Shown: positions 17,204-25,918 of the stretch, piece by piece | Layout of the letters: each line of letters starts with the position of its first letter | Numbering within the stretch: the first letter of the stretch is position 1 | DNA from: RGIG7450 sp045648785 | Lineage (GTDB): Bacteria; Bacillota; Clostridia; RUG12999 | Assembly: GCA_045648785.1 (NCBI GenBank) | Contig: JAZROP010000012.1 | Coordinates: forward strand, 1-47,649 | Direction: 5' to 3' | Length of the DNA stretch: 47,649 nt | Program-made: the position numbers and the translations under genes | The notes under the pieces: model-generated | Seen by the model: the letters and a program-made list of their open reading frames with translations, nothing else | Told to the model about the DNA's origin: nothing | Databases searched by the model: none

Positions 17204-17569
17204 ATGGAGCAGAACAAAAATCAATTAAGGGAAGAATCAATAGAATTTGCAATAGCTGTTTCAGATATATGTGATAATATAAAAGGTTGTAGTGTGTATG
17301 TAAATCAATTATTGCGTTCTTCGTCTTCTATTGGTGCGAATATACACGAGGCTAAGTATGCTCAAAGCAGGTCTGATTTTGTTCATAAACTTGAAATTGC
17401 TTTAAAAGAAAGCTCGGAAGCAGATTATTGGCTTGAAATAATATATAGAAAGAACAAATTTGATGAAGAAACCTATAAAACCTTAAAAAATAATTGTGGT
17501 ATTATTCGCAGAAAGCTTATTGCATCAATTACAACTGTTAAAAAAATGAAAGCAAAGGTGATTAGATGA
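17204..17569 (+). CDS. Four-helix-bundle protein, 23S rRNA intervening-sequence family
   Basis: 121 residues, all helical. The family hallmark is QLLRSSSSIGANIHEA at about residues 35-50, followed by a basic C-terminus. Members were first found inside 23S rRNA intervening sequences. Relatives include Avd, the accessory protein of diversity-generating retroelements, which binds nucleic acid as a pentamer. No reverse transcriptase, variable repeat or rRNA gene is present here, so the host context is different. AAAGGAG sits 6 nt before the ATG, directly after the hairpin array. The stop overlaps the next start as ATGA. RNA binding to its own structured leader is an attractive guess without direct evidence. 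Confidence 0.9.
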   Translation: MEQNKNQLREESIEFAIAVSDICDNIKGCSVYVNQLLRSSSSIGANIHEAKYAQSRSDFVHKLEIALKESSEADYWLEIIYRKNKFDEETYKTLKNNCGIIRRKLIASITTVKKMKAKVIR

Positions 17570-17919
17570 AAAAAGTATCCAAAGTAATTATTGGTATATT
17601 ATGGATTGTGACAATTGTGCTTTCTTTCTATGTAGGAATGACATATCATTGGGCATCAACAACAGAAATGGATTTTTCTAAAGATTTTAATGATATAGTA
17701 GTTGAAGAGAATGATATGGCAGACTATACTGTTTTTATAGAAATCCCTGAAAAGTATGGTGCATTAAAACAGATACCTGAACCAATAAGGAAAACAATTT
17801 CATTATATATGCAGGCAAATGATTTAAAACTGTCAGAGGGAACACACCATTTTGATAGAATTGATGGTACATTGGATGAATACTTAAATGAACAGTTTAA
17901 ATTTGAACCTATTAAATAG
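17566..17919 (+). CDS. Small membrane-anchored protein, MltG-like N-terminal fragment
   Basis: 117 residues: a short basic start, one transmembrane helix (about residues 7-28), then an external domain. The last ~45 residues (SLYMQANDLKLSEGTHHF..., TLDEYLNEQ) loosely resemble the LysM-like N-terminal part of MltG/YceG transglycosylases, but the catalytic domain is absent. The ATG overlaps the preceding gene's stop by 4 nt. No separate ribosome site is obvious, so translation may depend on that gene. I cannot name a function. Confidence 0.65.
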   Translation: MKKVSKVIIGILWIVTIVLSFYVGMTYHWASTTEMDFSKDFNDIVVEENDMADYTVFIEIPEKYGALKQIPEPIRKTISLYMQANDLKLSEGTHHFDRIDGTLDEYLNEQFKFEPIK

Positions 17920-17992
17920 AGGCATCTAATTTATACACTGATTCTAGAATATAAATGGATATATATATTTGAATATTTTAGGAGAATTTATA

Positions 17993-19123
17993 ATGTTTAA
18001 ATTACTTACAAAAGATAACAGGGCAAGAAGAGGAGAGTTTAAAACTGTTCACGGAACGGTTCAGACGCCGGTGTTTATGAATGTCGGGACATCTGCAACT
18101 GTTAAGGGCGGGATTTCAGCACTAGACCTTAAAGATGTAAAATGTCAGGTTGAGCTTTCTAACACATATCATCTTCATGTTCGTCCGGGGGATAAAGTAA
18201 TAAAGGAGCTTGGTGGACTTCACAAATTTATGAATTGGGACAGACCTATTTTGACAGACAGTGGTGGATTTCAGGTTTTCTCACTTTCCACACTCCGAAA
18301 AATAAAGGAGGAGGGAGTGTATTTTTCGTCACATGTTGATGGGGCAAAAATCTTTATGGGTCCCGAGGAAAGTATGCAGATACAGTCTAATCTTGCATCG
18401 ACAATTGCAATGGCATTTGACGAATGTGTGGAAAATCCATCCACCTATGAATATGTAAAAGATTCGTCAGAGCGAACAACACGCTGGCTTGAAAGATGTA
18501 AAATTCATCTGGACAAGCTGAACAAGCTGGATGATACTATAAATAAAAACCAACTTCTTTTTGGCATAAATCAGGGCGGCGTTTACAAAGACCTGAGAAT
18601 TAACCACATGAAAGAGATTGCAAAGCTTGACCTTCCTGGGTATGCCATTGGTGGTCTCGCGGTTGGTGAAACAGCGGATGTAATGTACGAAATTATTGAT
18701 GCTGTTGAGCCGTTTATGCCGGAGGACAGACCGAGATATCTCATGGGTGTAGGAACTCCTGTTAATATTGTTGAAGCAGTTGCAAGAGGGGTTGACTTTT
18801 TTGACTGCGTTATGCCGAGCAGAAATGCAAGGCACGGCTCTATTTTTACAAATAAAGGATATATGCATATTATGAATCAAAAGTATGCAACAGACCCGAA
18901 TCCCATTGACCCTGATTGCGGATGTCCTGCATGCAGAAATTTTTCTAGAGGATATATACGGCATCTCCTAAAATCAGGAGAAATGCTTGGTATGAGACTA
19001 TGCGTGCTTCATAATCTATGGTTCTATAATTCTCTTATGGAGGACATCAGACTTGCCATTGAAGAAAACAGATTTGAAGAATTCCGCAGACATGTAAACG
19101 AAACTTATCTGAAACACATTTAA
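17993..19123 (+). CDS. tgt: tRNA-guanine transglycosylase (queuine tRNA-ribosyltransferase)
   Basis: 376-residue enzyme exchanging guanine 34 for preQ1 in GUN anticodons on the way to queuosine. DSGGFQ places the general acid at Asp89. FDCVMPSRNARHG places the nucleophile at Asp271. The zinc site is Cys309, Cys311, Cys314 and His340. Length is standard. Start 17993 follows AGGAGAA at about 9 nt; the in-frame ATG at 17969 lacks a ribosome site and lengthens the conserved N-terminus. No preQ1 riboswitch is visible in the 73 bp before it. Confidence 0.97.
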   Translation: MFKLLTKDNRARRGEFKTVHGTVQTPVFMNVGTSATVKGGISALDLKDVKCQVELSNTYHLHVRPGDKVIKELGGLHKFMNWDRPILTDSGGFQVFSLSTLRKIKEEGVYFSSHVDGAKIFMGPEESMQIQSNLASTIAMAFDECVENPSTYEYVKDSSERTTRWLERCKIHLDKLNKLDDTINKNQLLFGINQGGVYKDLRINHMKEIAKLDLPGYAIGGLAVGETADVMYEIIDAVEPFMPEDRPRYLMGVGTPVNIVEAVARGVDFFDCVMPSRNARHGSIFTNKGYMHIMNQKYATDPNPIDPDCGCPACRNFSRGYIRHLLKSGEMLGMRLCVLHNLWFYNSLMEDIRLAIEENRFEEFRRHVNETYLKHI

Positions 19124-19135
19124 GGTGGTGAAAGC

Positions 19136-22100
19136 ATGGCTTTTAAATTTATTTACGGCCCAAACGGCACTGATAAAACTGCAAAATGTATGAATATGAT
19201 AGAAAGATGTGCAGGCTTTTATAACTGTATTTATTATGTCGTGCCGGATAATATGTCCTTTGAAGCGGAAAAAAGGATTGCATCTTTATTTGGTGCTGTA
19301 AGTGAAGGAAAAGTTAATGTTTCATCTTTTAAAAAGCTTTATTGTGAAACTGTAAATATTACGGGTGAAAAAAATTTAAAAAAACTGTCCGCCGGAGGAG
19401 TAAGAATTCTCATGGCGTATGTGTGCTTGAAAAACAGGAAAAATCTCAAAATGCTTGGAAGAGCGGCTTCAAGCGTAGGATTTGCTGAAGTTATGGCAAA
19501 GATGGTTGAAGAATTTAAGATTTATGGAATTTTGCCGGAAATGCTAAGTGAAACCACGGATAAGATTTCCGATTCACTTAAGGTTAAGCTTAATGATATA
19601 GCAACACTATATTCAGAGTACAGTAAATTCCTTGAAGCAGGATTTTCAGATGCACAAGATGAACTTGGAATTCTTGAGAGTGCAATAAGGTATAATCCAG
19701 ATATCTTTGATAAGTGTCTTTTTGTGTTTGATGGTTTTCAGATGTTTACACCTGATGAACTGGGCGTTATTTCTGCTTTATCGGGTAGGAGTGATTTGGC
19801 ATTTTCATTTACAACTGATTTTGACAGGGAGGATGAAATTTATCTTTCTCAGAGTAAAACTATCAAAAAGCTAAGAGGAATTCTTTCCGACATAGAAGAA
19901 AAGCAGCCGGAAAAAGCTGAGAAATCAAATAGTCTTAAAAACTTCCCTGAAGGCGAATATATAATTGAAACAATTCTTAACGGGAATAGTGTTGAGTGTG
20001 GTTTTAACCCGGAAAACATTGAAATACATGAATTTCCTGAACAATATCAGGAAACGGAGTTTGTTGCTGAAAAGATAATAGAGCTTATTAAGTCAGGGAT
20101 AAGATTTAAAGATATCCAAATAATAGCCCGTGATGCTGACAGATATCTTCCTGTTATAGAATCAGTTTTCAGGGAGTACGATATTCCTGTTTTTATATCA
20201 AAAAAGCTCGGGGCAGCTAATCAGCCGGCGGTAAATGCTGTGCTTTCTTCTCTTGAAATTTTAAATAATAATTTCAGCTATGAAAGTGTTTTTTCTTATC
20301 TTAAAAGCGGGTTTTCGAATCTGGATACTTTTGAAATAGATTTGCTTGAAAACTATATTATTGCAACAGGTATCCAAGGAAACAGCTGGATGAAAAAATG
20401 GGAATATATCCCTTATGTTGCATCCTTATACGAAGATAAAAGTGAATTTATTGAAAAAATAAATGCTATACGCGAAAAGGTTACAAGTCCGCTTATTAAA
20501 CTGAAAAAATCTCTTTCTTCTGCGGACAGATTGCGCGAAAAATGCGTTGCGCTGTATAAATTTATTAATGATATAGGTCTTTACGATAAGATAAAAGGTT
20601 TGATCAGTAGGTTTAAGGTTGATGACCAGCAAACTGCGGCATATTACGGCAGAGTATGGAATCTTATTATGCAGACAATGGATGAAATGGTTGAGGTTTT
20701 GGGTGAGAAAAAGGAAAGTACGGAAGTGTTTATTGATTTATTCTCGCTTGGACTTTCCATGCATGAAATAAGCATAGTTCCAACAAATGTTGATGTTGTT
20801 ACAGTTACCGACCCCGAAAGCATTTCAGAAAACTCACAAAAAATTGTTTTTGTTGTTGGAGCAAACGATGGTGTATATCCGTCAGTTATGCAAACAGAAG
20901 GTCTTTTGTCCGACCGTGACAGGGGAGTGCTTTCAGAACTTGGAATTGAGCTTGCGCAGGACACTCTTTCTAAAGCATATGGTGAAAATTATATTGCACT
21001 TAAAGTATTTTTAAGTGCAGAAAACAAGTTATTTATCAGCTACCCCATTGGTGATACATCAGGTGGGGCCAGATTTCCATCTGTTACTGTTAAAAGAATA
21101 AAAGCAGCTTTTCCTGAACTTGAAATTCAGGCGCATCTTACAACAGGTGATGTTTACGGGGATGAAAAAATTATTAAACCTGCGGCTTCCTTTAAAAAAT
21201 ATGCTGCCAATCTTAGAAATCAATATCACATTTCGGATAAATGGGCACAGGCTGGGCTATGGTACAGGCAAAACCCAAAATGGCAGGAAAACTGCAACAT
21301 GCTTGATAAGGCAATTAGATTTGTGCCAAAGGCATATAATCTTAACCCGGAAATTACAAATAAACTATATCCTGGTAATCTTAATTTGTCCGTATCATCA
21401 CTTGAACAGTATGCAAAATGTCCTTTTGCATATTATGCAAATTATACATTAAAGCTTAAAGCAAGGGAAAAGGCAGAAATTACCGTTGCAGACTCGGGAA
21501 GTCTTATGCACGAGGCTATTGAGAAACTGTCCGGCAGCATAATTAAAAACGGTTATAGCTGGAGAAGTGCCCCGATAGAATTTCTTGAGAAGGAAACCGC
21601 AAAAATAACTGATGAAATTGCAATTGAGCTTGAAAAAAGATTTGAATATACCACCATTACACAACTTAGGAGAGTCGCTCGGATAAAAGAAATGCTTGAA
21701 CAATCGGTTTTATACATAGCAGAGCATTTAAGGGCAGGAAAATTTGAGCCGCTCGGATATGAAATAGAGTTTGGTGACGGGAAAAACTACAGTGCACTCA
21801 CTTTTGATGTCGGAGGAAAGAAAATCCGGCTTAGGGGTAAAGTTGACAGAGCAGATATATATTATGATGATGAGGGAAAAAAATACATCAGAGTAATAGA
21901 TTATAAATCAGGTAAAAAAGATTTTGATTTTCCGTCAATGTTTTATGGTCTGCAAATTCAGCTTGTGGCATATCTGGACAGGATGTGCGAGGAAACGGGA
22001 GCAAACCCGGCAGGAATACTCTATTTCCGTCTTTTTGACCCTGTTGTTGATGCACCAAGTGATATGAAAGATGAAGAAATTGCGTCAATGCTTGAAAATG

Positions 22101-22489
22101 AGCATAAAATGACGGGTGTTGTTTTAGATAATGATGATATTATTCGAGTAATGGACTCATCATGCGTAAATGAAAGCAGAATAATTCCTGTTAAATACAA
22201 TAAAGACGGTAGTATGTCAAAAACATCTTCTGTCATTAGTGCAGGAGATTTTTCAGCTATGCAAAAGCATATAAACAGACTTATTAAAAAAGCAGGAAAG
22301 GAAATTCTTTCGGGGAAAATTGATATTAGTCCCTCCAGCTTTGGCGGAAGAACCGGTTGTGAATACTGTGACTTTAAAAAGCTTTGCTTTTTTGATGAAA
22401 ATTGTGGCGGTAGATATAATGTGTTTGAAAAAATGAAAACAGAAGAAGTTTTATTACAGATTAAAAAGGCGGGTGAGGAGAATGATTAA
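19136..22489 (+). CDS. addB: AddB, subunit of the AddAB helicase-nuclease
   Basis: 1117-residue partner of AddA in double-strand-break repair and Chi-dependent end resection. The N-terminal Walker A-type loop is GPNGTDKT (residues ~8-15), which keeps the GxxGxxK[ST] pattern with an unusual Asp before Lys. The C-terminal nuclease has the motif VIDYKSGKKDF. The iron-sulphur cluster cysteines are visible: one at about residue 762 (AKCPFAYYANY) and three as C-x2-C-x5-C from residue 1075 (CEYCDFKKLC), with another Cys soon after. GGTGG precedes the ATG 12 bp after tgt. The last 8 nt overlap addA. Confidence 0.96.
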   Translation: MAFKFIYGPNGTDKTAKCMNMIERCAGFYNCIYYVVPDNMSFEAEKRIASLFGAVSEGKVNVSSFKKLYCETVNITGEKNLKKLSAGGVRILMAYVCLKNRKNLKMLGRAASSVGFAEVMAKMVEEFKIYGILPEMLSETTDKISDSLKVKLNDIATLYSEYSKFLEAGFSDAQDELGILESAIRYNPDIFDKCLFVFDGFQMFTPDELGVISALSGRSDLAFSFTTDFDREDEIYLSQSKTIKKLRGILSDIEEKQPEKAEKSNSLKNFPEGEYIIETILNGNSVECGFNPENIEIHEFPEQYQETEFVAEKIIELIKSGIRFKDIQIIARDADRYLPVIESVFREYDIPVFISKKLGAANQPAVNAVLSSLEILNNNFSYESVFSYLKSGFSNLDTFEIDLLENYIIATGIQGNSWMKKWEYIPYVASLYEDKSEFIEKINAIREKVTSPLIKLKKSLSSADRLREKCVALYKFINDIGLYDKIKGLISRFKVDDQQTAAYYGRVWNLIMQTMDEMVEVLGEKKESTEVFIDLFSLGLSMHEISIVPTNVDVVTVTDPESISENSQKIVFVVGANDGVYPSVMQTEGLLSDRDRGVLSELGIELAQDTLSKAYGENYIALKVFLSAENKLFISYPIGDTSGGARFPSVTVKRIKAAFPELEIQAHLTTGDVYGDEKIIKPAASFKKYAANLRNQYHISDKWAQAGLWYRQNPKWQENCNMLDKAIRFVPKAYNLNPEITNKLYPGNLNLSVSSLEQYAKCPFAYYANYTLKLKAREKAEITVADSGSLMHEAIEKLSGSIIKNGYSWRSAPIEFLEKETAKITDEIAIELEKRFEYTTITQLRRVARIKEMLEQSVLYIAEHLRAGKFEPLGYEIEFGDGKNYSALTFDVGGKKIRLRGKVDRADIYYDDEGKKYIRVIDYKSGKKDFDFPSMFYGLQIQLVAYLDRMCEETGANPAGILYFRLFDPVVDAPSDMKDEEIASMLENEHKMTGVVLDNDDIIRVMDSSCVNESRIIPVKYNKDGSMSKTSSVISAGDFSAMQKHINRLIKKAGKEILSGKIDISPSSFGGRTGCEYCDFKKLCFFDENCGGRYNVFEKMKTEEVLLQIKKAGEEND

Positions 22490-25400
22490 GCTTACAGAAA
22501 AACAGCGTCAGGCAGTTTTTACCCGCGATTGTGATATACTTGTATCAGCTGCGGCGGGAAGCGGAAAAACAGCGGTTTTATCCGAGCGTATTCTGCAGGC
22601 AATCATGAACACCGAGCGTCCCGCATCTGTTACGGATTTTCTTGTTGTTACATTTACAAACGCGGCGGCGTCTGAAATGAAAGACAGAATTAGTAAAAAG
22701 ATTATGGAGGCGGCAACAGATGCATCTCTTGACATAAATGTCAGAAACCATTTGCGTCGTCAACTTTCGCTACTTGGAAAAGCAAGTATTACAACCATTC
22801 ACGCGTTTTGTCTTGATATAATTAAAAATAATTTTCACTTGCTTGACATTGACCCGGCGGTAAGAGTTGCTGATAAAACTCAAAGTGAAATTCTAAAACT
22901 CCAGGCTGCAGAAAAAATGCTTGAAAGAATGTATGCATCGGATGGAGAAATTTTTTCTGAAGTAACAAAATGGATAGGTGGCGGTAACGATGAAAAATTT
23001 GTCGCCACCCTTATTGAAGTTTATAATTTTCTACGGGGATTTCCGGCTCCAATTACATGGCTTAACAGCAAAATTGAGGATTACAACAAGGATAATATAA
23101 TAGATTTTTCTGAGGTTTTATGGTGCAGACTTCTGGTTGAAAACGGAAAAAAAGTAATTAAATATCTGACAAAAAAAGCGGAAGAACTCTATGATGATAT
23201 TATGAGTTCCGGTATTGAGCCATATGCTAAAACTGTAGAGGAAGATATTGCGGTTTTAAAAGCTTATCTTGATTTATTTGATGGCGGAATGGAAAATCTG
23301 CTTAAAAGATTCCCGGAATTTAAACCTATAAATAAAAAACCAAAGGATGCAGATGCAGAACTTTGTAAAGCTTTTCTTAATAAGAGAAACAGTATAAAAG
23401 CGTTTGCTCTTGATGTTGCACTGTCTTTTGACTTTACAAAAGAAGAATTTTTTTCACAACTTGAAAATGTATATCCAAGACTTAAATGTTTTGGAAAAAG
23501 CATAGAAGCTTTTGACGAGATTTTCTCAGAGGAAAAGAAAAAATCTACAATAATTGACTTTAGCGATTTTGAGCATCTTGCCCTTGAGATTTTAGCTGAT
23601 TCTGAAAATGGTGTTGCAGACAGATTAAGGGAAAGATATTCCGAAATAATGATAGACGAGTATCAGGATTGCAATCAGACGCAGGAAACGTTGTTTTCAT
23701 ACATAAACAGACAGATTGACGGAAATTCGTCAAACATGTTCATGGTTGGAGATATAAAGCAAAGTATTTATAGGTTTCGTCTGGCAGATCCGGACATTTT
23801 CGGTGAAAAAAACCGGATATATTCACAAAATGGATTGCAGCGAAAAATTGTGCTTAATAACAATTTCCGCAGTAGTGCTACAATTCTTGATGGAGTAAAC
23901 TCTGTTTTTGAAAAAATAATGACCGCAGCGGCAGGAGGGGTTGATTATTCAGTTGAAGAAAGACTCTTTTTCAGAAGCGATAATCCTGACAAAAGCACGG
24001 AAGAAAAGTGTGAACTTGCCGTTATTGATAAAAGCCTGACTGAAGATGAAAATGAAGCAAATGAAGCCGATTATATTGCTGAACGAATTGCAAGCCTTGT
24101 AAGTAGTGGCTATAATTTTAAAGATATTGCAATTTTAGTTAAAAGTGTAAAAAATAAGGCGGCAGATATTGAAAGAGCTCTTAAATTGAGAAATATTCCA
24201 TACTTCACAGATGGTGGTAAAGGGCAGTTTGAAAGTCTTGAAATTGGGATGTTGTCTAATATGCTTAAAGTAATTGACAATCCTATGCAGGATATTGAAC
24301 TTGCGTCACTTTTAAGAAGTCCGGTTTTCTCTTTTGATGAAAACGCCCTTGCTGAAATCAGGATGGAAAAGAAAGGACCGTTTTACGGAGCACTACTGAA
24401 ATATGCAGCGGGCTCGGGCAGATATGCTTCTAAGAGTCAGGCATTTTTAAACAGGCTTTCTATTTGGCGTGATAAGGTGCTATTTATGCCTGTTGACGAA
24501 TTTGTTGAATATCTTATTGCAGACAGTGGTCTTGATGTATTTGCTGCATCACTTACGGGTGGTGAGCAGAGAGTTGCAAACCTTAAGCTATTTGTACTTC
24601 AGGCAAGGCTTTTACAAAACAGCGGGTTTAAAGGATTATTTTCCTTTGTAAGTTATATGGACAGACTATCAGCCGGCGGCGGTGATGGTATGGAAGCCAA
24701 GCTTTTGTCTGAAAACAGTAATGTTGTTAGAATTCTTACAATACATAAATCTAAAGGTCTTGAATTTCCTGTGGTTTTCCTTTACGGATGCGATTCTTCC
24801 TTTGTTAGCAGTGATTCTGGTGGAAATATTCTTCTTCATAAAAATGCCGGAATAGGACTCAAGTTTGTTGATAACAAAAGAAAAATCAGGTATCCTCTTG
24901 TTTCATACGATGCTGTAAAAAAGAAAATTACAGAAGAAAATGTTTCAGAGGAAATGCGGGTTCTTTATGTTGCACTTACCAGAGCAAAGCAAAAGCTTAT
25001 ATGCACTGCTACGGTTAAGGATATGGAAAAGCGCATGTCAAAGATAAATGTAGGAGAAAAAGCAACCGAGTTTGAATCACTGAGTGCCAGCGGATTTCTT
25101 GATTGGATTATTCGTGGGTTGGATGAAAACTGGGAGCTTAAAATTGTTTCGCCTGATGATATTTCTCTTACACAAATTCATGAGAATGAAATTGAGATTG
25201 CTGAATGTGAAGTTAAAGATATTTCTGATATAAAAGAGATTTTTGAGTACAGATACCCGTTTGAAAAAGCATCCGGGCTGCCCACAAAACTTTCAGTCAG
25301 CGAAATTAAAAGACGCAGAGAATATGAGTCTGCAGGAGAAACTAGGCTTTATATTCCTGAAATATCGGATAAACCATCATTCCTTGAAGAGGAGAAAGTT

Positions 25401-25892
25401 TCTGCTGCTGAAAAGGGTATAATTAACCACCTTGTTTTAAAACATATTGATATTAAAAATCCGGATGTTGATGGGTGTGTCAACATGCTTTTGGAAAAAG
25501 GGCTTCTTGCTGCAACAGATGTTTGTCATGTTGATAAAACCGGAATTGAGAATTTCTTCCAAAGCAATTTTGGTGTGATGCTTAAAAATGCGAAAGATGT
25601 TCATAGAGAGCTTTCTTTTGGAATAAATATGACAGCAGAGGAGCTTTTTCCGGGACAGGGATATGGTAATGAAACAGTTATGATTCAGGGCATTATTGAC
25701 CTTGTATTTACCTGCGGAGAAAAGACCGTTATAGTTGATTATAAAACTGATAGGTTTCTTGACGCTGAGAGAAAAAATATGTATAAAATTCAGCTTGAGC
25801 TTTACTCAAAAGCGGCGGAAAGAATTCTTGGAAGAAAAATTGATGAAACATACTTGTTTATGTTGAGCAAAAACGAAATTATAAAATTTTAG
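22482..25892 (+). CDS. addA: AddA, helicase-nuclease subunit
   Basis: 1136-residue UvrD-family helicase with a C-terminal RecB-type nuclease. Motifs in order: Walker A SAAAGSGKT (residues ~22-30), MIDEYQD (Asp392), GDIKQSIYRFR, TIHKSKGLEFPVVF, VALTRAKQKL, and the nuclease VDYKTD (from about 1085). AddA is the 3'-5' translocating motor and cuts the 3' strand. The ATG at 22482 is chosen because GAGGAG lies immediately upstream. An in-frame GTG at 22473 has no ribosome site. It overlaps addB by 8 nt, ensuring paired synthesis. A terminator follows directly. Confidence 0.97.
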   Translation: MIKLTEKQRQAVFTRDCDILVSAAAGSGKTAVLSERILQAIMNTERPASVTDFLVVTFTNAAASEMKDRISKKIMEAATDASLDINVRNHLRRQLSLLGKASITTIHAFCLDIIKNNFHLLDIDPAVRVADKTQSEILKLQAAEKMLERMYASDGEIFSEVTKWIGGGNDEKFVATLIEVYNFLRGFPAPITWLNSKIEDYNKDNIIDFSEVLWCRLLVENGKKVIKYLTKKAEELYDDIMSSGIEPYAKTVEEDIAVLKAYLDLFDGGMENLLKRFPEFKPINKKPKDADAELCKAFLNKRNSIKAFALDVALSFDFTKEEFFSQLENVYPRLKCFGKSIEAFDEIFSEEKKKSTIIDFSDFEHLALEILADSENGVADRLRERYSEIMIDEYQDCNQTQETLFSYINRQIDGNSSNMFMVGDIKQSIYRFRLADPDIFGEKNRIYSQNGLQRKIVLNNNFRSSATILDGVNSVFEKIMTAAAGGVDYSVEERLFFRSDNPDKSTEEKCELAVIDKSLTEDENEANEADYIAERIASLVSSGYNFKDIAILVKSVKNKAADIERALKLRNIPYFTDGGKGQFESLEIGMLSNMLKVIDNPMQDIELASLLRSPVFSFDENALAEIRMEKKGPFYGALLKYAAGSGRYASKSQAFLNRLSIWRDKVLFMPVDEFVEYLIADSGLDVFAASLTGGEQRVANLKLFVLQARLLQNSGFKGLFSFVSYMDRLSAGGGDGMEAKLLSENSNVVRILTIHKSKGLEFPVVFLYGCDSSFVSSDSGGNILLHKNAGIGLKFVDNKRKIRYPLVSYDAVKKKITEENVSEEMRVLYVALTRAKQKLICTATVKDMEKRMSKINVGEKATEFESLSASGFLDWIIRGLDENWELKIVSPDDISLTQIHENEIEIAECEVKDISDIKEIFEYRYPFEKASGLPTKLSVSEIKRRREYESAGETRLYIPEISDKPSFLEEEKVSAAEKGIINHLVLKHIDIKNPDVDGCVNMLLEKGLLAATDVCHVDKTGIENFFQSNFGVMLKNAKDVHRELSFGINMTAEELFPGQGYGNETVMIQGIIDLVFTCGEKTVIVDYKTDRFLDAERKNMYKIQLELYSKAAERILGRKIDETYLFMLSKNEIIKF

Positions 25893-25916
25893 CCGGTACT
25901 ATGTACCGGCTTTTTT
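25891..25916 (+). terminator. Terminator after addA
   Basis: A perfect 9-bp stem AGCCGGTAC/GTACCGGCT (25891-25899 with 25903-25911) and T run lie between convergent addA and nadE. The addA stop codon overlaps its first bases. Confidence 0.92.
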
Positions 25917-25918
25917 CG

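Noticed and set aside
17204..17569. Part of a diversity-generating retroelement (Avd)
   Set aside because: No reverse transcriptase, template repeat or variable repeat is found nearby; only the protein family is shared.
17920..17992. A preQ1 riboswitch ahead of tgt
   Set aside because: The short gap shows no C-rich loop or pseudoknot-forming A-rich tail typical of preQ1 aptamers.
18467..18964. Antisense reading frame of 165 codons inside tgt
   Set aside because: Shadow of a strongly conserved enzyme, with no promoter or ribosome site.
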